Shown: piece after piece, positions 5,898 through 14,609 of the stretch | How positions within the stretch are numbered: the first letter of the stretch is position 1 | Layout: each line of letters opens with the position of its first letter | Assembly: GCA_016209325.1 (NCBI GenBank) | Contig: JACQWJ010000014.1 | Coordinates: forward strand, 1-41,010 | Source of the DNA: Candidatus Uhrbacteria bacterium | Lineage (GTDB): Bacteria > Patescibacteriota > Patescibacteriia > UBA9934 > GWF2-40-263 | DNA length: 41,010 nucleotides | Direction of reading: 5' to 3' | The notes under the pieces: generated by a model | The model's database searches: none | Told to the model about the DNA's origin: nothing | What the model saw: only the letters and a program-made list of their open reading frames with translations | Program-made: the position numbers and the translations under genes

Positions 5898-7289
5898 ATG
5901 AACCAACGCGTGCGTACCCTCCTGTATCTTTTTTTTCTGTGCTTGTTTCTTGTTACGGCACCGGCCGTCGTCTTGTACACGGCCGGATACCGGCTCCGGC
6001 TGGATCGTTTTGACGTGGTTCGAACAGGTCTCCTGTCTGTTTCAACGCTTCCCAAAGAGGCTGTTGTGACCATGGATGGTCGTGCGTTTGAAGAAACGAC
6101 TCCGGCGGTGTTTTCCGACATTCCCCCCGGGGACCATGTGGTTCGCATCCAGAAAGAGGGATATCTTCCATGGGAAAAGGTCCTACCTGTTCTGAAAAAC
6201 ACAACAACCTTCGTTCATGGTCTAGTTTTGTTCTCCCAAAGAGAGGCGGTATTGCGCCTTCCGGGCACGGTCACGGATGCCGTCTTGGACCCGACGGGCA
6301 GGCATATCGCTTACGCAACGACGGAAGAAGCATGGGTGGAAATTTGGTCCCGGAATACCACGGAAGGCGAGCCGGTCCTCCTCTTGCGCTTCCCCGCTGC
6401 ACAATACCGCGACGTCGGCCTTTTTTGGTCGGCTGGGGGAACGTACTTGCTCGTACAGGGGAACGCTTCCGACGCTCCTCCCCGCCTGATGGTAAGCAAC
6501 ACAGACGGTCGCTTCCGTTTGGACGTCAACCAACTCCTGTCTTCCGCGGTCTTGAAATCTGGCGTTTCGGAGAAAAAGGTGACCCAAGCGTTCTTCGATA
6601 ACCAGCTTGACGATCAGCTCTATGTGCAGACCACGGATCGTCTCCTCTCGCTTGCGATGCCCGATGCCTCTGTGACGACTTTTATCGACCGTCCCGTCGT
6701 CGCCACCCATACGGGAAGCGATATCGTGACTGTCGGGGAAGTCGAAGGAAGAATGACGGTTTGGCGCCAATCAGAGGACGGTTCCCGACAACGCATCCTC
6801 GCATATGTCCCTTATGGGGATTACGTCATCCTTCCTTCCCCAAACGCGTTCGTCCTGCTCATGGACCGAACGTCTCGGCGCATTCTCCTCCTCGAGGCAA
6901 ACGGCACGGATCGCCCCATTCTGCTCCACGCGTCCGCCGAGTGGGCCTCTTGGAATCCTGCCGGAGGAAACGAGCTCTTGTACGGGGGCGACTTCGAAAT
7001 CCACGTGTATCGCACCGAAGACCATACGGACGAACTTCTCACACGTCTCAGTCGTCCCGTTCCCACCGCCGTCTGGCATCCACACGGGACAGCGGTCATC
7101 TTTACCGACGGTCAGGAGATATCTGCTGTTGAATTGGACCGCCGCGGCGGAGGACGCAACGTAACGCCTCTGACAAACCTGGATCATGTCTCCCATCTGT
7201 GGATCGACCCTCGTGGAAGGACACTCAGTTTTGTGGGAGCGCGTGGGGATGAGGAGGGTATCTTCGAGCGGAAGCTACAGCGTCGTTGA
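5898..7289 (+). CDS. PEGA-domain propeller-like membrane protein
   Basis: A 463-aa protein of unknown function. Residues 8-30 are a single hydrophobic segment anchoring it to the membrane. A PEGA domain follows at about 44-95 (GLLSVSTLPKEAVVTMDG, PPGDHVVRIQKEGYLPWEK), a small beta domain common in surface proteins. The rest has recurring beta-propeller features similar to TolB/WD40-like blades (VLDPTGRHIAY, LFWSAGGTYLLVQ, WASWNPAGGNELLYGG, LWIDPRGRTLSFVGA). The domain combination is frequent in Patescibacteria. It stands alone on the plus strand, divergent from ctpA and convergent with the KGG gene 9 bases after its stop. It is probably a cell-surface scaffold. No catalytic residues were recognised. 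Confidence 0.85.
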   Translation: MNQRVRTLLYLFFLCLFLVTAPAVVLYTAGYRLRLDRFDVVRTGLLSVSTLPKEAVVTMDGRAFEETTPAVFSDIPPGDHVVRIQKEGYLPWEKVLPVLKNTTTFVHGLVLFSQREAVLRLPGTVTDAVLDPTGRHIAYATTEEAWVEIWSRNTTEGEPVLLLRFPAAQYRDVGLFWSAGGTYLLVQGNASDAPPRLMVSNTDGRFRLDVNQLLSSAVLKSGVSEKKVTQAFFDNQLDDQLYVQTTDRLLSLAMPDASVTTFIDRPVVATHTGSDIVTVGEVEGRMTVWRQSEDGSRQRILAYVPYGDYVILPSPNAFVLLMDRTSRRILLLEANGTDRPILLHASAEWASWNPAGGNELLYGGDFEIHVYRTEDHTDELLTRLSRPVPTAVWHPHGTAVIFTDGQEISAVELDRRGGGRNVTPLTNLDHVSHLWIDPRGRTLSFVGARGDEEGIFERKLQRR

Positions 7290-7298
7290 CGAATCGTT

Positions 7299-7514
7299 TT
7301 ATGCATCGTTTTTATGGCTCATGAGACCGGCTGCTCGTGCTTCTTCGGCACTAAATTCATGCGCGCGACCCCGCTCGTGGGCGATCTTTTTCCCCCCTTT
7401 GCTTCCTGCTGCCGCCGCCCGTCCGGGATTGTTCGCGAAATTCCCCGGGTTGTTCAATGCGTCGTTTGCCATAGAAGCATGTGTTAGGAGTAAGAGAGCA
7501 CTCATTGCACTCAT
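7299..7514 (-). CDS. KGG-motif stress-type small protein
   Basis: A small hydrophilic protein with the pattern NNPGNFANNPGRAAAAGSKG followed by GKK, then AHERGRAHEFSAEEARAAG. It resembles the glycine-rich KGG repeat of Con-10/GsiB-like general stress proteins, here with about one and a half repeats. Such proteins are linked to desiccation or stress tolerance, but the mechanism is unclear. The start is uncertain. ATG 7514 lies exactly one transcription-start distance after an extended -10 (TGCTATGAT, 7529-7521) and would be leaderless. ATG 7472 gives MANDALNNPGNF, closer to how such proteins usually begin. The first 14 residues of the longer form are hydrophobic and atypical. Confidence 0.7.
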   Translation of the reverse strand: MSAMSALLLLTHASMANDALNNPGNFANNPGRAAAAGSKGGKKIAHERGRAHEFSAEEARAAGLMSHKNDA

Positions 7515-7520
7515 TTTTTC

Positions 7521-7529
7521 ATCATAGCA
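7521..7529 (-). promoter_or_regulatory. Extended -10 of the KGG gene
   Basis: The minus strand reads TGCTATGAT, matching TGn-TATAAT at all but one base. It lies just after the end of the broken GST gene and before the KGG gene, so the KGG gene need not depend on GST transcription. Confidence 0.5.
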
Positions 7530-7537
7530 CTCCACGT

Positions 7538-8366
7538 TTATCGGTGTGTCAGGATGCGGAATACCACACGTCCATACATCACAGCCATAGTTCCGAATGG
7601 AAGCGCGTTACCTGCCTGAAAACGCGCAAAAATCGGCCGTACCTTCAAGCGAGCGTAGTATTCCTCGATACGCTCCATGCCATTGCCGTGGGGCAAACGG
7701 AAATAAGCGAGACGGTTGAGGAAGACAGTCCATACGGCGTCACCAAGACTGTAAGACGATCCCGCGCACCATGGGGTTTCTTTCAGTCGCTCATCGAGTT
7801 CGGACAGGAGTATGTCCAGACGTTCGCTCAACTGCGTCCGACAGACCGGATCCATAATCGACGCTTCCCATGCGTCGATGTCGTCCAGTCGGGCTTAGTA
7901 CCGCTTGGCAAGATCGGGATGCGTGTCGCGTAGGCGCGTCAGCGTCCGACGTCGGACGGAAAAAGATTTTCGAATCAGGACACCGCATGGGTCCGCGGAC
8001 GTTACCGTACGAGAACTCCCGCATGGGAAAGGCGTCCAGTTTTTCCAGCCATGTCTCCATGGCCGCGCGTTCGTCTGCATCGGAAGGAGTCAGTGCATCC
8101 AAAGGGGCAAACGTGGAATCGAGATACCGAATGATCTGGAATGCATCCGTAACGATGTGATCTCCATGTTTCAGGGTAGGCACAACCCCGCGCGAATTCA
8201 GACGGACGTACCATGGCTCGTAATTCTCCAGTCGGGGTCCGATGTCGATAACGATCCCGGCGTACGGAATGTCTTTTTCTTCCAAAACGAGACGGACAAT
8301 TTGGGAATAGAAGGACAGGGGAAAATGATAGAGCGTGACATTTGTATCCGTCGTGTGCAGGGGCAT
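7538..8366 (-). pseudogene. Glutathione S-transferase-like gene, broken
   Basis: The N-terminal part (8366 to about 7988) reads as a GST thioredoxin-fold domain: NVTLYHFPLSFYSQIVRLVL, a cis-proline motif region RGVVPTLKHGD and DAFQIIRYLD. Near 7985-7988 the reading frame must shift by one base to continue as VLIRKSFSVRRR...HPDLAKRY. A TAA stop (7897-7895) then interrupts the same frame, which continues as ARLDDIDAWEASIMDP into the C-terminal helical domain ending at 7538 (SYSLGDAVWTVFLNRLAYF). One frameshift and one nonsense codon make it non-functional unless they are assembly errors. The intact protein would have been about 275 residues. GSTs are unusual in Patescibacteria, so the gene may be a transferred one in decay. 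Confidence 0.82.
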
Positions 8367-8376
8367 AGCACTTTCT

Positions 8377-8406
8377 ATTCTATCTTTTGTGAACACAGAT
8401 GGCCAA
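8377..8406 (-). promoter_or_regulatory. Promoter of the GST pseudogene
   Basis: The minus strand reads TTGGCC, 18 bases, TAGAAT, with the -10 ending 10 bases before the ATG at 8366. The -35 is weak. Confidence 0.45.
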
Positions 8407-8439
8407 CGTCGTCAGTTTTATTTTGTCGGCCCTTCCTAG

Positions 8440-8445
8440 TAGAAT
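8440..8445 (+). promoter_or_regulatory. Candidate -10 of the ABC-F gene
   Basis: TAGAAT ends 11 bases before the ATG at 8457, with a poor TTTTAT at -35 distance. There is no Shine-Dalgarno site, so a leaderless start is possible. Confidence 0.4.
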
Positions 8446-8456
8446 GGCTGCCAGCT

Positions 8457-10241
8457 ATGAAGCCACTTCTTGAGGCCGTAAACCTGTGCAAGACCTATGG
8501 GCGTCAGACTGTGCTCGACGGGCTGTCGTTCGTGCTGTCCGAAGGAACGCACGGGGCGCTCATCGGACGAAATGGCTCGGGCAAGACGACCCTTCTTCAC
8601 ATCCTGGCCGGCGACGAGGAGGCGGACAGCGGCACGTTTCGACTCATGCCGTGGACACGCCTCGGCGTGCTCCGACAGCACGAGATCTTGCCCGACGAAG
8701 GGACGACGATCGGGTACCTGAGCGGGAACAGCGGGAAACCGGAATGGAAATGCGCCAAGCTGGCGGCGCGTTTCGGCATCCGTCCCGCGGAACTCGGCCG
8801 GGCGCCCGCGGCGCTTTCCGGCGGCTATCAGATGCGCGTCAAGATCGTGCGCATGCTGCTTGACCAGCCGAACCTGCTCCTCCTCGACGAGCCCGTCAAC
8901 TACCTCGATCTTCCGACACTCCTTCTCCTTGAGGCGTTTCTTCGGGACTACCCCGGCGCGTTCGTCATGACCTCCCACGACCGCGAGGTGCTGCAAAATG
9001 TCTGCACCTCCACCTGGGAAATTGCCGCGGGAAAACTCGTCACGTTTCCAAGCGACGTGGAGACCTACCTCGACTGGAAGGAGGAGCAGGCCGAGTACAC
9101 CCGGCGCACCAACCGGCGGGTGCGCCGCGAGATGGCCGACGCGCAGGCGTTCGCGGACCGTTTCCGCGCCAAGGCCAGCCTCGCGACCCGTGCCCAGAGC
9201 AAGCTTCGCCACATTGCCAAGCTCCGTACCCAGCTGCGCGAGCTCGGCGGTGCACTCCCGACTGCCGCATTTCGCATTCCCTGCCCCCCGTTTACGGCCG
9301 GTACGGCGGTTCGTGTCGAAGGACTAGCTGTCGGATACGGAAGCGCGGTCGTGGCCAAGGACATCGCCCTCGAGGTTCCGCGCGGCGCGAAGGTCGGCAT
9401 TGTCGGCGAGAACGGCCGTGGCAAATCGACGCTCCTGAAGACACTCGGGGGGACACTTGCTCCGTTGGATGGAACCCTCAAGTGGTGGCACCGCGCGGAT
9501 ATCGGATTCTTTTCGCAGCATGCGGAGGACACGTTGTCACCGCAGGAAACCGTCCTGCAGGCGCTCACGCGCGCCGCGCCTCCCGATGCGCCGGCCGAGC
9601 GCATCCTGTCGGCTGCAGGCGCGTTCCTGTTTCGCGAGGACGATCTCGAAAAGACCTGCGGCGTTCTCTCCGGCGGCGAGCGCGCGCGGGTGCGCCTGGC
9701 CCGCCTCGTGCTCCAGGAACACAACGTCCTGCTCCTCGACGAGCCGACGAACCACCTGGACGCAGAAACCGTCGAAGCACTTGCGGTGGCACTCAAGGCC
9801 TACCCGGGAACGGTGTTCATTGTCTCCCACGCCCGCACGTTCATGAACGCGATCGTCGACCGCCTCTACGAAGTCCGTAACGGTACCTTGCGTCATTGCC
9901 TCGGCACCTACGAGGAGTACGTTTTCGATCTCGCGAACCTGGCCGAGGAGGCTTCGCATGCAACGGAAGGGTCGTCCGCAGGAGTCTCCTCCGTCTCGGC
10001 GGACGGCCGCGCCGAGCGGCGGGAACTGTCGCTCCTTGCTCGCGAACGACGCCGTTCCCAGCAGCGCCTCGAGGAGAAAATCAAGAAGCTCGATCGCGAG
10101 AAGAGCGAGATCTTGTCGTACTTTTTCGAGAACCCAACAGACTACGCACCCGAGAAGTCGCGTCGTCTCTCTGAGATTGAAGAGGAAATGGCCCTTTTTG
10201 AGAAGGAATGGCTTGATCTCGAAGCGAAGGCTGTCGTATGA
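8457..10241 (+). CDS. ABC-F family ATPase
   Basis: A soluble protein of 594 aa with two ABC ATPase domains and no membrane segment, the ABC-F architecture. These proteins act on the ribosome, as translation factors or in antibiotic resistance. Domain 1 has Walker A GRNGSGKTT (37-45), a degenerate signature SGGYQ (121-125) and Walker B LLLLDEP (140-146). A basic interdomain linker (about 205-265, RRTNRRVRREMADAQAF) matches the ABC-F tRNA-interaction linker. Domain 2 has GENGRGKST, LSGGERARVRLARL and LLLDEPTNHLD. A C-terminal coiled coil (about 520-594) ends the protein. Its frame is open upstream to 7905, but family alignment requires the start at 8457. The stop overlaps the next gene's start (ATGA). 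Confidence 0.92.
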   Translation: MKPLLEAVNLCKTYGRQTVLDGLSFVLSEGTHGALIGRNGSGKTTLLHILAGDEEADSGTFRLMPWTRLGVLRQHEILPDEGTTIGYLSGNSGKPEWKCAKLAARFGIRPAELGRAPAALSGGYQMRVKIVRMLLDQPNLLLLDEPVNYLDLPTLLLLEAFLRDYPGAFVMTSHDREVLQNVCTSTWEIAAGKLVTFPSDVETYLDWKEEQAEYTRRTNRRVRREMADAQAFADRFRAKASLATRAQSKLRHIAKLRTQLRELGGALPTAAFRIPCPPFTAGTAVRVEGLAVGYGSAVVAKDIALEVPRGAKVGIVGENGRGKSTLLKTLGGTLAPLDGTLKWWHRADIGFFSQHAEDTLSPQETVLQALTRAAPPDAPAERILSAAGAFLFREDDLEKTCGVLSGGERARVRLARLVLQEHNVLLLDEPTNHLDAETVEALAVALKAYPGTVFIVSHARTFMNAIVDRLYEVRNGTLRHCLGTYEEYVFDLANLAEEASHATEGSSAGVSSVSADGRAERRELSLLARERRRSQQRLEEKIKKLDREKSEILSYFFENPTDYAPEKSRRLSEIEEEMALFEKEWLDLEAKAVV

Positions 10242-11479
10242 AGATAGCAGTTATCGGCGGTGGTGCGGCGGGGCTTATGGCCGCTGCGACAATTCTGGAA
10301 TCCGATCCAACGGCTGAAATTTTTTTGATTGAGCACAACGACGGTCTGGGCAAGAAGGTTATCATCTCGGGCGGCGGGAGGTGTAACGTCACGACCGGCA
10401 TCCGTGACGTCCGCGCCATCCTCACGAAGTATCCGCGCGGGAATAAGTTCCTCTCTTCCGTCATGCACCAGTTCTCTCCGCAAGACGTCTACGAGTGGTT
10501 CGAGGCGCACGGCGTGCCGCTCAAGACCGAGGAGGATCTCCGCGTCTTCCCCCAGTCGGACAACGGACGGGACATTGTGGGTGTCTTCGAGCGTCTGTTC
10601 CATACCTCGAACGTCCATGTGCTGTTGAAAGCCCATGCGGTTCGGGTTCACAAGAACTCAGATGGGTTTGAGATTTTTCTTAAAAATTCGGAAGATCCCC
10701 TGCGCGCAGATAAGCTCGTGCTGACGACCGGCGGCCAGGCGTATCGCCAAACGGGCTCGACGGGAGACGGCTACGCGTTCGCCATGTCGCTCGGTCACGC
10801 GATCACCCCGTTGGCGCCCAGCTTAAACGCCTTCTTTACCCGGGAAACGTGGCCCGCCCAGATTTCCGGCTTGTCCTTCGCGCGCGCCAGGATTGCCGCC
10901 AAGCGGGAGGGTATGCCTTCCTTTACGGGTCCGTTTCTCTTTACCCATAAGGGCGTGAGCGGTCCTGCGGTCTTTGCCCTCTCTTCTCTGGTGGCATTTG
11001 AAACATGCGACGCGACGCAGCCGCTGGAAATCTCCATCGACCTGTTTCCGGACGCCTCGTCCGAGGAGCTGCAAGAAAAGATGCACTCCGCTATCTCGGC
11101 CAATCCCAGGCGCAGCTGGCTAAACGCCCTTTCCGCGCTCGTTCCTAAATCACTGGCGGAAATCGCCTGCCTCCAGCTTCGCCTGGCGGCGGACAGGCGC
11201 GCGGGCGAAGTTTCAAAGAAGGAAATTCTCGACACCGCCTCCTGGCTCAAGGCGATTCCGCTCCACGTTGTCGCCCGCGGCGCCGGCGACGAGTTCGTCA
11301 CAGCTGGAGGGGTGGAACTCAAGGAAGTCGACCCCTCGACCATGGAGTCAAAGATCTGCCCCGGCCTCTATTTTGCAGGGGAAATTTTGAACGTTGACGG
11401 CTTTACGGGCGGATTCAACCTGCAGGCCTCCTGGGCGACGGGGCGCTTGGCGGGACGGAGCGCTGCCGTTCATGAGTGA
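10238..11479 (+). CDS. HI0933-like FAD-dependent oxidoreductase
   Basis: A 413-aa flavoprotein of the HI0933/BaiN-like family (NAD(P)/FAD-dependent oxidoreductase). The N-terminal dinucleotide-binding motif is VIGGGAAGLMAAATIL (4-20), followed by the hallmark GLGKKVIISGGGRCNVT. Later segments include LVLTTGGQAYRQTGSTGDGY and the C-terminal GLYFAGEILNVDGFTGGFNL, which completes FAD binding. Its substrate is not known; family members reduce bile-acid intermediates or unknown compounds. It overlaps the ABC-F gene by four bases (ATGA), so the two are translationally coupled. No functional link between the pair is obvious. Confidence 0.92.
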   Translation: MKIAVIGGGAAGLMAAATILESDPTAEIFLIEHNDGLGKKVIISGGGRCNVTTGIRDVRAILTKYPRGNKFLSSVMHQFSPQDVYEWFEAHGVPLKTEEDLRVFPQSDNGRDIVGVFERLFHTSNVHVLLKAHAVRVHKNSDGFEIFLKNSEDPLRADKLVLTTGGQAYRQTGSTGDGYAFAMSLGHAITPLAPSLNAFFTRETWPAQISGLSFARARIAAKREGMPSFTGPFLFTHKGVSGPAVFALSSLVAFETCDATQPLEISIDLFPDASSEELQEKMHSAISANPRRSWLNALSALVPKSLAEIACLQLRLAADRRAGEVSKKEILDTASWLKAIPLHVVARGAGDEFVTAGGVELKEVDPSTMESKICPGLYFAGEILNVDGFTGGFNLQASWATGRLAGRSAAVHE

Positions 11480-11600
11480 TGTGCAGCAACCTCCTCAAAA
11501 ACAAGAGCGCACCCGACGGACGGCAACGCCAGATTGGCTCTTGCCGCCCGCGCGAATGCGCGAGCTAATCCTGGCCTTTCCTAGTACCCAATTAAATTAA
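11472..11600 (+). CDS. Possible 42-aa protein
   Basis: A short frame overlaps the flavoprotein stop by 8 bases and encodes MSDVQQPPQKQERTRRTATP, followed by a tail with PDWLLPPARMRELILAF. It has a weak GGAG upstream. The proline/charged head and hydrophobic tail are unremarkable and no family is recognised. It could be a real small gene of the plus-strand operon or the chance extension of a 3' region. Confidence 0.3.
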   Translation: MSDVQQPPQKQERTRRTATPDWLLPPARMRELILAFPSTQLN

Positions 11601-11630
11601 TTTTGAACCTTGGTGAATTGAATAGGGGGT

Positions 11631-11915
11631 TTGGGTGGAAATAGGCAGGGGGAGAAGACCTGGCGGTTTATCGGTCTTCAGGCAGCGGCCCAGCTCCAGG
11701 CGCTTCTGAATCAGCTGATCAACGCGGATGAACACTGGAATCAGGACAACGACCCGTCGGATATCATTGGGGTGGCATGCTCACTTCTCGTTCGAGACGA
11801 TCACAATCCCTTGAGTATGATCGTCTCCGCCCCGCAGCCGTGGAGAGGATGCGGCCTCCGCCTCGAGTCGGCTATCACACGAATCCTCAGGGAGCTGCAG
11901 AGCGTCGCCGAGTGA
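11631..11915 (+). CDS. Hypothetical protein, 94 aa
   Basis: A small soluble protein of unknown function. The segment WRFIGLQAAAQLQALLNQLI looks helical, followed by a polar stretch with NQDNDPSDIIGVACSLLVRD and a C-terminal helix LESAITRILRELQ. The only in-frame start near the front is TTG 11631, with AGGGGG too close upstream (2-3 bases), so the true start is uncertain. The frame ends six bases or so before a very good plus-strand terminator, which is the best support that it is real. An AT-rich stretch at 11585-11620 may hold its promoter, but I cannot define hexamers. Confidence 0.55.
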   Translation: MGGNRQGEKTWRFIGLQAAAQLQALLNQLINADEHWNQDNDPSDIIGVACSLLVRDDHNPLSMIVSAPQPWRGCGLRLESAITRILRELQSVAE

Positions 11916-11923
11916 CGTCCTTG

Positions 11924-11949
11924 CCGCATTCTCCTCGAATGCGGTTTTT
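11924..11949 (+). terminator. Terminator of the 94-aa gene
   Basis: CCGCATTC and GAATGCGG form an 8-bp perfect stem with loop TCCTC, followed by TTTTT. It closes the plus-strand unit. Confidence 0.88.
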
Positions 11950-11955
11950 CAAACA

Positions 11956-11982
11956 GAAAGACGGGGATAGACCCCGTCTTTC
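11956..11982 (-). terminator. Terminator of eno
   Basis: An 11-bp perfect stem (GAAAGACGGGG / CCCCGTCTTTC, 5-base loop) lies 12 bases after the eno stop on the minus strand. The following T tract is short (TGTTTG). It is back to back with the plus-strand terminator, as expected between convergent genes. Confidence 0.75.
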
Positions 11983-11994
11983 GGAAATCCGGCG

Positions 11995-13254
11995 TTAAGC
12001 CGCCAGCTCCTCCTCGATCTCAAGCAGGCGGTTGTACTTTGCGGTGCGCTCGCCGCGGGACAGCGAACCCGTCTTGATGAACTCGGCGTTCACGGCGACG
12101 GCGAGGTCGGCGATCGTTGTGTCGCAAGTTTCACCCGAGCGGTGCGAGACAGAGACCTTGTAGCCGAACTGCTGGGCGAGCAGGATCGCGTCGATGGTTT
12201 CGGTCAGCGTACCGATCTGGTTCACCTTGATGAGGATCGCGTTTGCCACCTTCATGTGAATCCCCTTTTGCAGACGCTGCGAGTTCGTGACGAACAAATC
12301 GTCCCCCACGAGCGAGACCTTCTTCCCCACTCTCCGTGTCAGCTCCGCCCAATTGTCCCAGTCGTCCTCCGCGAGGCCGTCCTCAAGCGAGATGATGGGG
12401 TATTTCTTGAGCCAAGTCTCCCACATCGCGATCATCTGGGCCGAAGTCATGGTCTTCCTGTCGAGACGAAGGGCATACGTCTTCTTCTTCGCGTCGTAAA
12501 GCTCCGACACGGCTGGATCCATGGCAAGAACGACATCTTTCCCTGCTGCATACCCCGCATCCTTAATGGCCTGCACGATGAGCTTGAAGGCTTCCTCATT
12601 TTTTTTCAGGGGTACCGCGTACCCGCCTTCGTCCCCGACGAGGGTCGAGAAACCCTTTTTCTTGAGGAGCTTCCCGAGCGCGTGGAAGACTTCGGAACCG
12701 CAACAGACGCGCTCGCGGAACTTCTTCTGCTGCGGGACGATCATGAATTCCTGGAAGTCGATGATCCAGCCGGCGTGCGCACCGCCGTTCATGACATTCA
12801 TCGTGGGAAACGGCAAACGGTAGCCCGTGTGCTTCAGGTCGTAGGCCCAGCGCAGGTACTCGTAAAGCGGGACGCGCTTGTGTCGCGCGGCTGCGTGCGC
12901 GCAGGCAAGCGAGACGCCGAGAATCGCGTTCGCACCGAGGCGGCTCTTGTTCGGGGTACCGTCGAGCGCGATCAGCTGCGCGTCGATTTCGCGCGGCCGT
13001 GCCGCGTCCATGCCGACGAGGACCGACGCGATAACCTTGTTCACGTTCCATACCGCCTTCAGGACACCCAGGCCACCATAGCGCTTGAGGTCGCCGTCGC
13101 GAAGTTCCAGCGCCTCATGGATACCTGTCGAAGCGCCACTCGGCACGGATGCCGCGCCGGTCGTTCCGTCAGACAGCAGCACAGCAACCTCAAGTGTGGG
13201 ATTCCCGCGCGAATCCAAAATCTCATGCGCATGAACGGCTTCAATCTTTGACAT
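11995..13254 (-). CDS. eno: Enolase
   Basis: Enolase interconverts 2-phosphoglycerate and phosphoenolpyruvate in glycolysis. The 419-aa product starts [20 protein letters not shown]. It has the substrate loop [10 protein letters not shown], the metal ligands in [18 protein letters not shown] and VGDDLFVTN, and the signature [14 protein letters not shown]. One oddity is [11 protein letters not shown], where the family nearly always has GETEDT. The frame is open to 13314, but the ATG at 13254 fits the family. The gene overlaps the end of the upstream coiled-coil gene by 14 bases and is the last gene of the pgk unit. Confidence 0.97.
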   Translation of the reverse strand: MSKIEAVHAHEILDSRGNPTLEVAVLLSDGTTGAASVPSGASTGIHEALELRDGDLKRYGGLGVLKAVWNVNKVIASVLVGMDAARPREIDAQLIALDGTPNKSRLGANAILGVSLACAHAAARHKRVPLYEYLRWAYDLKHTGYRLPFPTMNVMNGGAHAGWIIDFQEFMIVPQQKKFRERVCCGSEVFHALGKLLKKKGFSTLVGDEGGYAVPLKKNEEAFKLIVQAIKDAGYAAGKDVVLAMDPAVSELYDAKKKTYALRLDRKTMTSAQMIAMWETWLKKYPIISLEDGLAEDDWDNWAELTRRVGKKVSLVGDDLFVTNSQRLQKGIHMKVANAILIKVNQIGTLTETIDAILLAQQFGYKVSVSHRSGETCDTTIADLAVAVNAEFIKTGSLSRGERTAKYNRLLEIEEELAA

Positions 13255-14572
13255 ACACATCATTTGGTAAAAAAAGGGTACGTAAATATTCAAGAATCTC
13301 TGTGGCATCCCCAAGACTGTCCGTGCGGAAAAGATCCCAAAAACGATCTATATATCTCTGTTTCTCGTCCTCCTGAGAAAAGCGCTCGATAACCGTCTCC
13401 GTCTCATGTTCCACCATCCAGATATACACTTCCTCTTCCATACGAGAATCTTCCTTCTTCCTGTCTTTCAGTTGCATAAGACTAAAACGCCTTTTGACAC
13501 ACTGAAGAAACAGAATGCAAAATTCGTCAGGTTCAAAAAAACGCAGAATCTCGGCAATCTGTTGACGTGCCCGGTCCTCTGTGCGTGAAAATTCTTCAAG
13601 TTTTTCACGCGCTTTATTGCAATCAGATTGAGTCCTGGCTCTTTCCCCATTAAGAGATTCCGGAGTCGAAAATGAAGAAAACTGGGGATTTCGTTCAAGA
13701 AACTCTTTTATCAATTTTTCGATCTTTTCCAATTTTTTCTTAAATGGGTGTCTTTCGTTCTTCGGGATCTTTTCCATGCTCCGCTGGGTATCCCTCTGCT
13801 GAATCAGCAGCTCTATCATCGACCTCGTTTGATCGGATTGCTCTTTCGCTCGCTGATACGCCTCTTGCAAGTTCACAATTGCCGCTTGGGAGAAACGCGG
13901 TCTTTCTTGGGATGGATTTGACCTTGCCTGCCAGAGAAAATCCAACATCTCCCGATACGCCCCAGGTTGTTTAAAGCGAGCCGCACCGACGATGGAGGAA
14001 CTCAAAAAAGTATTCAAGGCGGCAAACAAAGACGCTTCCTTTTCGTCCTTGCTCAACTCAGAGGGGCGGACAGCGTCTCTTGTTTTCGATTGCGCCAGAA
14101 AAATCTCTTTCTGCAGATCATCGGACAACGTGTTAAACACCTTCAAACATTCCGGAGAAAGTTCCGCCTTAAGCTCTTCAATCGAGAAGAATTGCTGTTC
14201 TCTCAACGCCTCCTTTAAAAGACGTTCGTCCATACGGAATTGAAAGTGACTTTTCTCTTGATAGGGAACATGTCTTCGCAGCACTCTCAAAGAAAAGGGA
14301 CGATCCGGAAGATTTTCCTGCAGCAACTCCAGCAAACATTCAGCTTCTTCTGAAGGGACGTCCATCACACCGCCGAGGGATCGGGCGAGAGGCACCGATA
14401 TCTCCTTGCGTTTATCTATAATAGATCCCAAAATTATTTGGGATCCGTCTGGGTGTTTGACCACAACGTCAAATGAACCATTATTGTTGGACAACAAACG
14501 CAAATCCGTTTTAGTAATCCTAAAAGAAAAAACACGTTCTGGGTTGTGGAGAAACTCCATAGATTCTGTCAT
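13241..14572 (-). CDS. Hypothetical coiled-coil protein, AT-richer
   Basis: A 443-aa protein I do not recognise. It has no signal peptide or membrane segment. It is rich in Glu, Lys, Arg and Gln, with long helical stretches (about 235-330, for example [20 protein letters not shown] and [17 protein letters not shown]) that look like coiled coil. The N-terminal 60 residues appear beta-rich. The start at 14572 is well supported by GGGAGG 8 bases upstream. By eye its base composition is clearly richer in A and T than its neighbours, which suggests later arrival or relaxed selection. It lies between pgk and eno, 37 bases after pgk, and overlaps eno by 14 bases, so it is co-transcribed with glycolytic genes. 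Confidence 0.75.
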   Translation of the reverse strand: MTESMEFLHNPERVFSFRITKTDLRLLSNNNGSFDVVVKHPDGSQIILGSIIDKRKEISVPLARSLGGVMDVPSEEAECLLELLQENLPDRPFSLRVLRRHVPYQEKSHFQFRMDERLLKEALREQQFFSIEELKAELSPECLKVFNTLSDDLQKEIFLAQSKTRDAVRPSELSKDEKEASLFAALNTFLSSSIVGAARFKQPGAYREMLDFLWQARSNPSQERPRFSQAAIVNLQEAYQRAKEQSDQTRSMIELLIQQRDTQRSMEKIPKNERHPFKKKLEKIEKLIKEFLERNPQFSSFSTPESLNGERARTQSDCNKAREKLEEFSRTEDRARQQIAEILRFFEPDEFCILFLQCVKRRFSLMQLKDRKKEDSRMEEEVYIWMVEHETETVIERFSQEDEKQRYIDRFWDLFRTDSLGDATEILEYLRTLFLPNDVYVKD

Positions 14573-14609
14573 TATAATAAACCTCCCTGCGTAAAAATGC
14601 CGTGAGATA

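Noticed and set aside
7905-8456. A 184-residue N-terminal extension of the ABC-F protein
   Set aside because: This part is antisense to the GST pseudogene and has no similarity to ABC-F N-termini; the family start is at 8457.
12142-13251. A 369-codon plus-strand frame opposite eno
   Set aside because: Antisense shadow of a certain enolase gene.
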